Positions 1 through 8,122 of a stretch of DNA of 64,000 nt are shown one piece after another. The position numbers were made by a program, and so were the translations under genes. The notes beneath the pieces were generated by a model that saw only the letters and a program-made list of their open reading frames with translations, was not told the origin of the DNA and did no database searches. Source of the stretch: Pseudolactococcus raffinolactis NBRC 100932 (GTDB lineage Bacteria > Bacillota > Bacilli > Lactobacillales > Streptococcaceae); NCBI RefSeq assembly GCF_001591765.1, contig NZ_BCVN01000002.1, forward strand, positions 1 to 64,000, written 5' to 3'. Numbering within the stretch: position 1 is the stretch's first letter; each line of letters starts with the position of its first letter.

Positions 1-44
1 ATTTTCAGATGGTGTTTTTATCTGTTTGTGATGTCGTCAATAAG

Positions 45-395
45 TTATTTAGCTTGTCGATAATCTAAGACTTGGACGTTGCTATCAATGATTTCACCAG
101 CGGCTTTAAATTGGATGCGTTTGTCAGTATTTTCTGTGATGGTCATGCCATTTTCTAGGAACATTTCACCATATTTCTTAAAATGAAGGGGGGCAAGATT
201 TGAGTCAATGATGATATCAAAGACCTCAGGCACCGTACCTTTATCGATTGCTATCAAGCGATAGTTGGTGCCGATAGAGCAACCTTCGACAGGGCGACCT
301 GTCTCACCAAGCGTATTGTCAAAATCTAAAACGACATCCGCATTAGACCAGTTAGACAGTCTAGCAAGTACTTGTTCGTCAAATGTAATTTTCAT
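45..395 (-). CDS. HesB/IscA-like iron-sulfur biosynthesis family protein
   Basis: A 116-residue protein with the overall pattern of the short HesB-like (Fe-S_biosyn) proteins of lactic acid bacteria: an N-terminal MKITFDEQVLARL segment, a central stretch with a CSIGTNY turn, and a FDIIIDSNLAPLHFKK strand region. Only one cysteine (in CSIG) is present, so the three-cysteine cluster site of true IscA is missing; a cluster scaffold role should not be assumed. The start is supported by AGGAGGT just upstream and a TATAAT box (plus-strand 413-425 region). It faces away from the response regulator gene. Its exact function is unknown. Confidence 0.7.
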   Translation of the reverse strand: MKITFDEQVLARLSNWSNADVVLDFDNTLGETGRPVEGCSIGTNYRLIAIDKGTVPEVFDIIIDSNLAPLHFKKYGEMFLENGMTITENTDKRIQFKAAGEIIDSNVQVLDYRQAK

Positions 396-499
396 GAGAT
401 TACCTCCTACTGTTATTATACCGCTCTGATTGACATTTTACAAAGGAAAGTGATTGGTTCACATTTTTGTGAGGAAAGCTGTTTTATTATAAGTTTAAA

Positions 500-529
500 A
501 TGACAATGCAGGTAGGTGCATGTTATAAT
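500..529 (+). promoter_or_regulatory. Promoter of the two-component operon
   Basis: ATGACA at 500-505 and TATAAT at 524-529, separated by 18 bases, with TGT directly before the -10 (extended -10). The predicted start of transcription near 536 leaves a leader of about 70 bases before the response regulator. Confidence 0.6.
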
Positions 530-608
530 AAGCCTATGATAATGACAACTTATGGTTGATTTTGATATAAGTTATAAAGTGGTATAGAGCTTATGATTGG
601 AGCGTGCA

Positions 609-1268
609 ATGGCAAATATTTTAGCAATTGATGATGAAGCGAGTATTTTGGAAATAATCAAAATAGGGGTCGAAAAAGATGGCCATCTGGTGACGGTGAT
701 AGATGACCCTGAAAAACTATTAGAAAAAAATTTACATTTTTACGATCTTATCTTATTGGATGTAATGATGCCTAAAAAGGACGGTTATCATGTATTACAA
801 GAAATTAGAAAAATGACAGATAATCCAATCATTTTTTTGACAGCATTAGCCACGGAAACATCTATTACTTATGGCTTGGGTTTAGGCGCTGATGATTATC
901 TGACGAAACCATTTCGCATTACTGAACTTAGGGCACGTATTAATGCGCATCTAAGAAGAGAAAATAGAGAACATCATATCACGCTGAACATTGGCGCTTT
1001 TCGATTTGATCTCGCTCAAAAAGTACTTTATTTTCATGATCAATTAGTCATCTTGACCAAAGGGGAGTATGAAATTTGCGAATATTTAGGGCAAAACAAA
1101 CAGTGTATTTATTCTAGGGAACAAATTTATGAGGCTGTTTTTGGCTATGACGCTGGAGGAGACAGTCAATCAATTGCGACACATATTAAAAATATTCGAC
1201 AAAAATTTGCCAACCCAGATGATTATCCAATTAAGACTAAGTGGGGTGTAGGGTATTTATGGCAGTGA
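609..1268 (+). CDS. OmpR-family response regulator
   Basis: A 219-residue DNA-binding response regulator. The receiver domain (about residues 1-120) shows the acidic pair DDE near the start, the phospho-acceptor Asp in LILLDVMMPKKDGY, the Thr/Ala switch FLTA and the Lys in DDYLTKPF. The C-terminal winged helix (about 125-219) carries LTKGEYEICEYL and the THIKNIRQKF recognition-helix region typical of OmpR/PhoB. I place the start at ATG 609, six bases after TTGGAG; an in-frame TTG at 597 has no ribosome site. It is followed directly by its sensor kinase, which is interrupted, so this regulator may no longer receive its cognate signal. Confidence 0.9.
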   Translation: MANILAIDDEASILEIIKIGVEKDGHLVTVIDDPEKLLEKNLHFYDLILLDVMMPKKDGYHVLQEIRKMTDNPIIFLTALATETSITYGLGLGADDYLTKPFRITELRARINAHLRRENREHHITLNIGAFRFDLAQKVLYFHDQLVILTKGEYEICEYLGQNKQCIYSREQIYEAVFGYDAGGDSQSIATHIKNIRQKFANPDDYPIKTKWGVGYLWQ

Positions 1269-2614
1269 AAAAAAGTTACGGGCTTTATAGGTTATTCATA
1301 AAGTTTATATTAACCTTACTAGTCGGTGTCATCCTAAGTATCGTCATCCCACTCCTTCTTTTTTTGATCGGTGAAAAATTTGGGTACGTGAATGAAGCGA
1401 ATGCTGGTGAAAAAACGGCCAGAGCTGTTATTATGAAGACTCAAAAAATGCAATCTTTTGACCCGACTTGGGTATCTTCTCAAAATAAATACGTGCAGCT
1501 AAACCAAAACTATGAGTTGATGGGATCATCTATGGATAAGTCTCTATAACAAGCAGCGATTCAAGCAGTTAAAATAGGAAAAATAGATAGTGGTAGTTTC
1601 CTACAAACCAGGTTAGGAACTGGTTATCTTGTCATAGACTATAAGCTGAAGCCGAGTTATACAAATGATTTTTTAAACAAGTATTTTCTTTCTCCTGATA
1701 CTTTGATACTTGTAGGGATTATCATCATCTTGGTTATTACAGTCGTCATGTCTGTCAAAAGATTTAGTCATATGATTCGTCTTAATTTATCCCCTATTAC
1801 ACGTGCTGTGAAGCATATCCAAGATAATGACTTAAATTTTACAGTTGGGACTTCAACGATTACTGAATTTGATGATGTATTAGTAAGTTTTACTGAGTTA
1901 AAAGAGTCTTTAAGAGGGGCACTAGAAGAAAGATGGCAATCTGAGGAGAATCATCGCAGCCAACTTACTGCTTTGGTTCATGATGTCAAGACCCCTTTAA
2001 CAGGTGTTATCGGTTGGGGAGAGTTACTGAGCGAAACAGAGTTGACGGTGGAGCAGTCAGTCTATTTAAAAAACTTACAAGCAAGTACGGAAGCAATTGA
2101 GCAATTGGTCAATACCTTGATGCAAGTCACTCGTGAGGCTAAAGAAATTGAACTAAGTATCAGTCAGGTGAATCTGGTTGAACTCATCGACGATATAAAG
2201 CAAAATTTGATGCCTGTGATAAAAGTGAAGAAAATTTCTTTTGATACAACTTTTGAGCTAGATGATGGACAGATAAGTTTAGATCCATTTCTATTAACTC
2301 AGGCGCTCACAAGTATTATCTCTAATGCGATTGACTTTGTATCACTCAATGGCACAATCAAACTAGTCATTCATAGAGATAAGCAGGAATTAAATCTAAT
2401 AATTGAAGATGATGGACCAGGATTTTCTTCTGAACTTTTAGAAAAAGCATTTACGACATCATATATGGGAGATTCTAGTCGGTCTGGGATGAATCATTTT
2501 GGTATGGGTTTGACGATTGCTAAACGAAATGTAGAACGCTGTGGCGGAGAAATTACACTCGGTAAATCCTCTGCTTTAGGAGGTGCTAGCGTTATGATCA
2601 CAATTCCCCAATAA
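1259..2614 (+). pseudogene. Sensor histidine kinase split by an in-frame stop
   Basis: The frame starting at ATG 1259 (overlapping the regulator by 10 bases) encodes a membrane sensor kinase but is cut at codon 97 by TAA at 1547-1549; the very same frame continues without a break to 2614. Before the stop lies a first membrane helix (about residues 14-37). After it come the rest of the extracellular sensor, a second helix (VGIIIILVITVVMSV), a HAMP-like linker, the H-box LVHDVKTPLT with the phospho-accepting His, the N-box SNAIDF, and G boxes DDGPGF and GMGLTIAK. The downstream part is intact, which suggests a recent nonsense mutation (CAA to TAA would restore a Gln-Gln pair). An internal TTG at 1703 has no clear ribosome site. 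A sequencing error is the main alternative. Confidence 0.85.
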
Positions 2615-2655
2615 ATTATTGTTCATAATATCTAAAACTTAGTCGCTTAACTAAA

Positions 2656-2688
2656 GAAGTCATGTTAACTCAAAACATGGCTTTTTCT
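2656..2688 (+). terminator. Intrinsic terminator after the sensor kinase
   Basis: AGTCATGTT (2658-2666) pairs with AACATGGCT (2674-2682, one G-T pair), followed by TTTTT. It separates the two-component genes from yxeA and the transporter. Confidence 0.8.
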
Positions 2689-2733
2689 TCATCATTTCTT
2701 CAAAATTATAGCTTAAACTAGAGTTATAACAGG

Positions 2734-2822
2734 AAGACTTTGAGTAGACTAAATTGTTGAATGCTCCCCGTTTGTACGTCGCATTAACGTCGGTTAATTT
2801 TCTGAGATTTCAGAAAGCCTTT
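2734..2822 (+). ncRNA. Candidate structured leader RNA upstream of yxeA (copy A)
   Basis: The predicted transcript starting after TATAAC (2725-2730) folds into a closing helix AAGACTTT (2734-2741) with AAAGCCTT (2815-2822), and a hairpin TTGAATGC / GCATTAA around a CCCCGT..ACG apex (2757-2786). The same primary and secondary pattern recurs at 59978-60053 upstream of ebsA. I do not recognise it as a named riboswitch class. Confidence 0.45.
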
Positions 2823-2836
2823 GAAAGGGAAATAAA

Positions 2837-3244
2837 ATGAAAAAAATACTAAAAATAACTGTAATAGTAGTTGTGGGGCTTATGGCATCGCTTTTGCTTG
2901 CATCACAATTGACGAAAAATAAAACAGGCATGCTAGCTTATACGATTGATTTGCTCAATCCTTTTGTCACCATGGAAGAAGTTTATGGTAAAGTACCAGC
3001 AGAACCTGTTTCAAATTGGCAAGATGCTGCTAATGGTGGACAAGATTATGGTTATCATGTGAAGACCTACTCTAAATCTGGTAAGAACAGGACTGTACAG
3101 GTCGCAACCTTTGGCTCAAAAATAAGTCAGGATGTTAAATTTTTAAAGATAAAAACAAAAGGGCAGAGTGTTAGAAGCTATGACTACATTGATGAAGCGG
3201 CATTACCCCAAAAGGTCTTGAAAGCAATGGAGGAAAATAAATGA
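2837..3244 (+). CDS. yxeA: YxeA family exported protein
   Basis: A 135-residue protein with an N-terminal signal/anchor segment (KITVIVVVGLMASLLLAS, about residues 6-23) and the DUF1093 (YxeA) pattern: TMEEVYGKV, DYGYHVKTYS, RTVQVATFG, and a C-terminal SYDYIDEAALPQKVLKAM. YxeA proteins accompany Bce-type peptide-sensing transporters in Bacillus (yxdLM-yxeA); the same arrangement here supports the call. The ribosome site GAAAGGGA precedes the ATG. Its stop overlaps the start of the transporter gene by four bases (ATGA), so the two are probably translationally coupled. The molecular role of the family is not firmly established. Confidence 0.85.
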   Translation: MKKILKITVIVVVGLMASLLLASQLTKNKTGMLAYTIDLLNPFVTMEEVYGKVPAEPVSNWQDAANGGQDYGYHVKTYSKSGKNRTVQVATFGSKISQDVKFLKIKTKGQSVRSYDYIDEAALPQKVLKAMEENK

Positions 3245-5796
3245 GGACATCAGTAGTTACAGTTGATAAAGTAACCAAAATATACGGCAATGGAAAAGAG
3301 GAGAAGACGACAGCCTTAAATAACCTCTCCTTTACAGTTAAGGCTGGTGAATTTGTTGGTATCATGGGGGCGTCTGGATCTGGTAAAACAACTTTACTCA
3401 ATATCCTTTCAACGCTTGATACACCAACACATGGACAAGTCCTGATAGACGGTGAAGATCTTTCAAAGATTAAAGGCAAGAAGCTTTCGACTTTTCGAGG
3501 GGAGAAAATAGGCTTTATCTTCCAAGATTTTAGTCTATTGGATAACCTTAGTGCTTTTGATAATATTTCGATTCCTCTGGCATTACAAGGCATGGATACC
3601 GATGAAATCATTCAAAAAGTAAACGACATCTCAAGTCGTTTAGGTATCCATCAGGTATTAGATAAACACCCTGCTCAATTATCAGGAGGTCAAAAACAGC
3701 GCGTCGCATCTGCGCGTGCTCTTGTGACAAATCCCAAAATTGTATTGGCTGATGAACCGACAGGGGCTTTGGATTCAGAGAGTGCTAAAGGTCTGCTAGA
3801 AATGTTGGCATCGCTCAATGTTCACGCAAATGTTTCTATTTTAATGGTGACGCATGATCCTTACTCAGCAAGTTATTGTGATCGCATCCTTTTGATTAAA
3901 GATGGAAAGATTTTTCAAGAAATTACCAAAGAAGATCAATCTAGACAGGAATTCCATGAAAAGCTATTAACGAGCATTGGCCAACTGGACCGGAGGGATT
4001 ATGATTTGATAACGAAAATTGCTTGGTATAGTACCAAAGGAAAAATAAAAGATTACTTACTGCTATTTTCAGGCTTGATCATGGCATCGGGTATTTTTTA
4101 TATGTTTCAGTCTTTGGCAACCAATGACCGTTTAATTCATCAATCAGGAAATGCTTCAACGATTACGATAGTCATTCATTTGGGGAGTATTTTATTAGGG
4201 GTAATCACATTCTTTTATCTCCTATATGCTAACTCTTTTTTGATGAATCTGAAAAGAAAAGAATATGGCATGCTACTGATGTTAGGTGCCAGCAAATCTA
4301 AAATCATATTCCTGAATTTTCTTGAAACGATAGGGATAGGTTTAGTATCAACCTTGGCAGGTAATTTAGTGGGATTTATGCTATCCAAAATTGTGACTTT
4401 ATTCTTGCAAAATATTTTGGACACTGAATTAATGGCTAACTCTCTTGTTAATCTAAAAGCTTTTTTGATCACCTTAGTCTTTTTCGTCATCTGTTTTTTC
4501 CTGACAGCAATTGTTAATGGTAGTAGTTTAGCTAAACAACAACTGATTAATCTAATGAAAAAACAAGCTACCCCAGACTTTACAGATTCGAAGCTTTGGT
4601 ACTTGGTCCTACAATTCATTTCAGGCAGCTTTTGTCTGGGTTTGGGCTATTATGCTATGTATCATGTTTTGAGTTGGAAAGTGAAAGCTGTTGTCATCGC
4701 GATGATCACCATTTTTTGGGGAAGCTATCTGATCATACACTCTTGCGTCATCTTGATATTAAGTTTTGTCAAACAAAGGAAAAATTATTACTTCAAGGAG
4801 ATGAATGCGATTTTAGTCGCTCAAATCGAGTATCGGATCAAATCCTATACGCAAATTTTGACTGTGATTGCCATGTTGTTTGCATTAGCCTTAGGTGCGC
4901 TTACGGTTGGTTTAGGTTTTGGTCAGGAAGCCTACAAAAGTGCGGACAAGGCATTATTTTATGACTTGATTTTGACTCAAGAAAACAGTCATGTCCTCAA
5001 TCAATTGGATCAAAATAATATCAAAAGTAAAACAGCATATCGCTTCAAAGCAGTTGGTGAACATGTTTTGATTAATAAAGGTGATTTTGATAAACGAGCT
5101 TTTATTGTTAATGGCCCGATAAGTGCGCAAGGGGATGTTGTTCAGAAAAGCTTTAATGGTAGTGCTATGGAAAAAAGTGAAATAGCACAGAAAAACTTCA
5201 GCAATATGCTGCCAGAAGCTCTACAAGATAAGAAAATCTCCTTTGTCTCTCAGGAAGAATTTGGGGTTTCCAATGGTGTTACTCAAGCACTTGTTTTAGT
5301 GAAGACGAAAAATTTTAAAAAGAATTATGAGATGTTGGCCTCAATTGTCAAGAAAATTGAGCCAAATAAGAACTTAGATTTTATCTTTCTATCAGCTCAA
5401 AAAGTACATCGCTATCAAGCACATGCAAAAGGTTTTGTTGGGTTTCAATATATGGGCTTTTTCCTAGGGCTTGCTTTTCTAACCATGTTAACGAGTTGCC
5501 TCATGTTTAAGATTTTGACAAGTTATAAGACAGATCAAGAAAGATATAAAATTTTGCTAAAAATAGGAGCAAATAAAAGTGGGATAAATCGTGTGATCCA
5601 AAAAGAGTTGTTAGTTGTCTTTACAATTCCAGCTTTTCTTGGTACGCTACATGTCTTATTTGGCTTACAACTTTTCAAGGTATTGTTAACCAATCCCTAT
5701 GATTCAATTGCCCTACCAATCACTGATTTCTTGATGATTTATTTTGTGTATTTTTACTTGACTTATAAGATGTACTCGAAAATAATTTTTTCCTAG
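3241..5796 (+). CDS. Bce-type ABC transporter, ATPase and FtsX-like permease fused
   Basis: An 851-residue protein that joins two proteins normally encoded separately. Residues 1-250 are an ABC ATPase: Walker A GASGSGKTT, signature LSGGQKQR, Walker B IVLADEPTGALD, switch His in MVTHD. From about residue 256 a BceB/YxdM-like permease follows with ten predicted membrane segments and a roughly 200-residue extracytoplasmic loop between segments 7 and 8. At the junction, TTG 4006 is preceded by GGAGG (3992-3996), exactly where a separate permease would start, so independent permease translation is possible in addition to the fusion. Such transporters sense and remove cell-wall-active peptides, usually with a BceS-like kinase. 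Here the adjacent kinase is broken. Confidence 0.85.
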   Translation: MRTSVVTVDKVTKIYGNGKEEKTTALNNLSFTVKAGEFVGIMGASGSGKTTLLNILSTLDTPTHGQVLIDGEDLSKIKGKKLSTFRGEKIGFIFQDFSLLDNLSAFDNISIPLALQGMDTDEIIQKVNDISSRLGIHQVLDKHPAQLSGGQKQRVASARALVTNPKIVLADEPTGALDSESAKGLLEMLASLNVHANVSILMVTHDPYSASYCDRILLIKDGKIFQEITKEDQSRQEFHEKLLTSIGQLDRRDYDLITKIAWYSTKGKIKDYLLLFSGLIMASGIFYMFQSLATNDRLIHQSGNASTITIVIHLGSILLGVITFFYLLYANSFLMNLKRKEYGMLLMLGASKSKIIFLNFLETIGIGLVSTLAGNLVGFMLSKIVTLFLQNILDTELMANSLVNLKAFLITLVFFVICFFLTAIVNGSSLAKQQLINLMKKQATPDFTDSKLWYLVLQFISGSFCLGLGYYAMYHVLSWKVKAVVIAMITIFWGSYLIIHSCVILILSFVKQRKNYYFKEMNAILVAQIEYRIKSYTQILTVIAMLFALALGALTVGLGFGQEAYKSADKALFYDLILTQENSHVLNQLDQNNIKSKTAYRFKAVGEHVLINKGDFDKRAFIVNGPISAQGDVVQKSFNGSAMEKSEIAQKNFSNMLPEALQDKKISFVSQEEFGVSNGVTQALVLVKTKNFKKNYEMLASIVKKIEPNKNLDFIFLSAQKVHRYQAHAKGFVGFQYMGFFLGLAFLTMLTSCLMFKILTSYKTDQERYKILLKIGANKSGINRVIQKELLVVFTIPAFLGTLHVLFGLQLFKVLLTNPYDSIALPITDFLMIYFVYFYLTYKMYSKIIFS

Positions 5797-5892
5797 ACGT
5801 ATCGTCAAGCCAACTAATGAAAGCAGAAGCTAATTTGAGTATTCTGAAAATTGAAAATGAAATGGCTTGGTCCCATCTCAGATGGTGGGGTA

Positions 5893-5901
5893 TGATATAA
5901 T
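5893..5901 (+). promoter_or_regulatory. Extended -10 of recQ (leaderless type)
   Basis: TGA followed by TATAAT (5896-5901), then six bases and the recQ ATG at 5908. Transcription would begin at or next to the start codon. No convincing -35 is present at 17 bases. Confidence 0.7.
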
Positions 5902-5907
5902 TAAAAT

Positions 5908-7707
5908 ATGACAAATGCACACGACATATTAAAGTCCATCTATGGTTATGATAGTTTTAGAGATGGACAAGAAGCGATTATTAATAGTGTTTTATCGGGG
6001 AAACGCACACTTGGCATTATGCCCACAGGTGGTGGGAAGTCATTGACTTACCAGATTCCTGCGATTTTATCAGATGGTCTAACGATGGTTGTCTCACCTC
6101 TGATTTCACTAATGAAAAACCAGGTTGATGAGCTTATTGCTGCTGGCGTTTCAGCGACCATGATCAACAGTTCACTAGATTTTGAGGACATCAAAGCTCG
6201 CACGTACGACATTCGTCAGGGTGTTTATCAAATTTTTTTCGTCGCCCCTGAACGGCTAGAAGATCCTTACTTTTATAACTTCATCCAGTCTTTAAACTTG
6301 AGTTTGGTAGTCATCGACGAAGTTCATGTGCTATCCCAGTGGGGACATGATTTCAGACCGGCCTATTTGAGAGCTGTAGATTTAATTGAAGGCTTGAGCA
6401 ATCATCCCAATGTCATGGCATTGACTGCAACAGCGACTGAAAAAGTACAAGCCGATTTAGTTCGAATCTTAAACATTGATGAAACGGTTGTTACAGGATT
6501 TGCTAGAGCCAATCTTGCCATCAAAATCGAGAAAGGTTTGAGTGATGCCGAAAAGCGGAAGTATGTGGTCTCCTATGTCAAAAATCATCCAGATGATGTC
6601 GGGATTATCTACGCCGGAACGCGCAAGAAAGTTGATGAATTATGGGAGTTGCTGAATCAGTCGGGCATTTCAGCTGGTCGGTATCACGCAGGTATGTCAG
6701 ATCAAGAACGTGAAGCGGCGCAAAATGGCTTTCTCTATGATGACTACCAAGTCATTGTCGCCACTAATGCCTTTGGTATGGGGATCAACAAAACCAACGT
6801 ACGATACGTCCTGCATCTTACCATGCCTGGCGCCATTGAAGCTTATTATCAGGAGATTGGTCGTGCAGGACGTGACGGCCTACCTAGCGAAAGTATCCTC
6901 CTGTATTCGGCACGTGACATCCAGCTCCAGCGATTTTTCATTGATATGGCTGAAAATCAAGATCCTGCTTATCGCCACAAAGAACTTGCAAAATTACAGG
7001 AAATGACCGCTTTTGCCAGCACGCAGATGTGTTTGCAGCGCTATATCATTCAGTATTTTGGCGAAGAAATGGCCGATTGTGGCATTTGTTCCAACTGTAC
7101 CGATGAACGTGAGCTGATTGACGTGACAGTCGATGCCCAAAAAGTTCTATCAAATATCGTACGGATGAGTCAGATGCGTGATGGCAGCTATTCACGGACC
7201 CAAGTGGTCAATGTCTTACGCGGTAAATTGCCCGAAAAAATGCTTTGGACCGGTTTTGACACGCTCTCAACCTACGGCCTCATGTCAGACTGGTCGCTCA
7301 AAAAAATCAATAGTTTTGTCGATTACTTAGTCGCAGATGGCTATCTAGACGTCGCCGGTGAGTACAATGGTCTCAGTATATCTGAAAATGGTGTCCAAGT
7401 CTTAAAAGGGCAGCTGACGGTAACCATGCGCGAAATTAAAGTCAAAGAAACGCTAGAGAAGTCCCGTTCATCGAAACGCGAAGTTGGTGGAGAGCTCTTT
7501 GAACTCCTACGGCAACAGCGCACAGTCTTCGCCAAAAAACTGGCTATCCCACCTTTCATGGTCTTTTCAGATCAAGTCTTAATGAACTTGGCAGATGCCA
7601 AACCCTTATCACTTTCCGAGATGCTCAATGTCTCAGGAATTGGCGAAAAAAAGGCCGATCAATTTGGTCAAGCTTTTCTTAAAGTGATTCAAGAGTATGC
7701 GAATTAG
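5908..7707 (+). CDS. recQ: ATP-dependent DNA helicase RecQ
   Basis: A 599-residue 3'-5' DNA helicase for recombination and fork repair. Visible motifs: DSFRDGQ (motif 0), TGGGKSLTYQ (Walker A), VIDEVHVLSQWGHDFRP (DEVH variant of the DEAH box), ALTATA (motif III), GIIYAGTR (IV), ATNAFGMGINK (V) and QEIGRAGRDG (VI). The RecQ zinc-binding cysteines are in MCLQRY and CGICSNC. The C-terminus (about 515-595) has an HRDC-like domain. Length matches the RecQ family. The ATG lies six bases after a -10 box and lacks a Shine-Dalgarno sequence, so translation is probably leaderless. Confidence 0.95.
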   Translation: MTNAHDILKSIYGYDSFRDGQEAIINSVLSGKRTLGIMPTGGGKSLTYQIPAILSDGLTMVVSPLISLMKNQVDELIAAGVSATMINSSLDFEDIKARTYDIRQGVYQIFFVAPERLEDPYFYNFIQSLNLSLVVIDEVHVLSQWGHDFRPAYLRAVDLIEGLSNHPNVMALTATATEKVQADLVRILNIDETVVTGFARANLAIKIEKGLSDAEKRKYVVSYVKNHPDDVGIIYAGTRKKVDELWELLNQSGISAGRYHAGMSDQEREAAQNGFLYDDYQVIVATNAFGMGINKTNVRYVLHLTMPGAIEAYYQEIGRAGRDGLPSESILLYSARDIQLQRFFIDMAENQDPAYRHKELAKLQEMTAFASTQMCLQRYIIQYFGEEMADCGICSNCTDERELIDVTVDAQKVLSNIVRMSQMRDGSYSRTQVVNVLRGKLPEKMLWTGFDTLSTYGLMSDWSLKKINSFVDYLVADGYLDVAGEYNGLSISENGVQVLKGQLTVTMREIKVKETLEKSRSSKREVGGELFELLRQQRTVFAKKLAIPPFMVFSDQVLMNLADAKPLSLSEMLNVSGIGEKKADQFGQAFLKVIQEYAN

Positions 7708-7740
7708 AACGTCCTTTTCTGAAGAATAGGCGTTTTTTTA
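7708..7740 (+). terminator. Terminator after recQ
   Basis: AACGTCC (7708-7714) pairs with GGCGTT (7729-7734) with one mismatch, followed by seven T. Confidence 0.75.
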
Positions 7741-7758
7741 TTTCGCATTGAAACAGCA

Positions 7759-8036
7759 GATTTTTACTGATTTATCTTTGTTTGTCAAAAGAACACCGTT
7801 TTGGTAAAAAATCAGCGATTTTTCTACCGATTTGTCATTGTTTTGTCAAAAGAATACTGTTTTGGTAGAGAATTCGCTTATTTTCTACCGATTTGTCATT
7901 GTTTTGTCAAAAGAATGCTGTTTTGGTAAAGAATTAGCATTTTTTCTACCGATTTGTCATTGTTTCCCAGAAAGAATACCTTTTTGGTAGAAAATCAGCG
8001 AATTTTTAACCAATTACGTATTGTTTCTACGATTAA
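7759..8036. repeat. 61-bp imperfect tandem repeat array
   Basis: Four consecutive copies and part of a fifth. The word TTTGTCATTG falls at 7831, 7892 and 7953, exactly 61 bases apart, with a diverged version at 7771. Each unit contains CTACCGATTTG..., TTTTGTCAAAAGAA and GTTTTGGTA; CTACC and GGTAG can pair within or between units. Copies 2 and 3 are most alike, copies 1, 4 and the partial fifth have decayed. No open reading frame runs through it, and 61 is not a multiple of three. Nothing else is seen in 7741-8050. Confidence 0.85.
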
Positions 8037-8052
8037 TCGAGTTATCATACAG

Positions 8053-8108
8053 AAATAGGCGATGAACAACCGTCGATTAATACCGCTGATCGTTCATCAC
8101 CTATTTTT
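8053..8108. terminator. Long hairpin between recQ repeats and lactate oxidase
   Basis: AAATAGG-C-GATGAAC (8053-8067) pairs with GTTCATC-A-CCTATTT (8092-8106) with one mismatch; TTTTT follows on the plus strand. It lies between convergent genes and could terminate both transcripts. Confidence 0.65.
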
Positions 8109-8122
8109 AAGAGCAGGTGTTT

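Noticed and set aside
45..395. Functional IscA-type iron-sulfur scaffold
   Set aside because: Only one cysteine is present, so the metal site of true A-type scaffolds is lacking.
2734..2822. Known riboswitch such as yybP-ykoY or a T-box
   Set aside because: None of the conserved words of those classes is present; only internal similarity with 59978-60053 is seen.
7759..8036. CRISPR array
   Set aside because: The full 61-base units, including the would-be spacers, are similar to each other, the copies decay unevenly, and no cas gene is present in the window.
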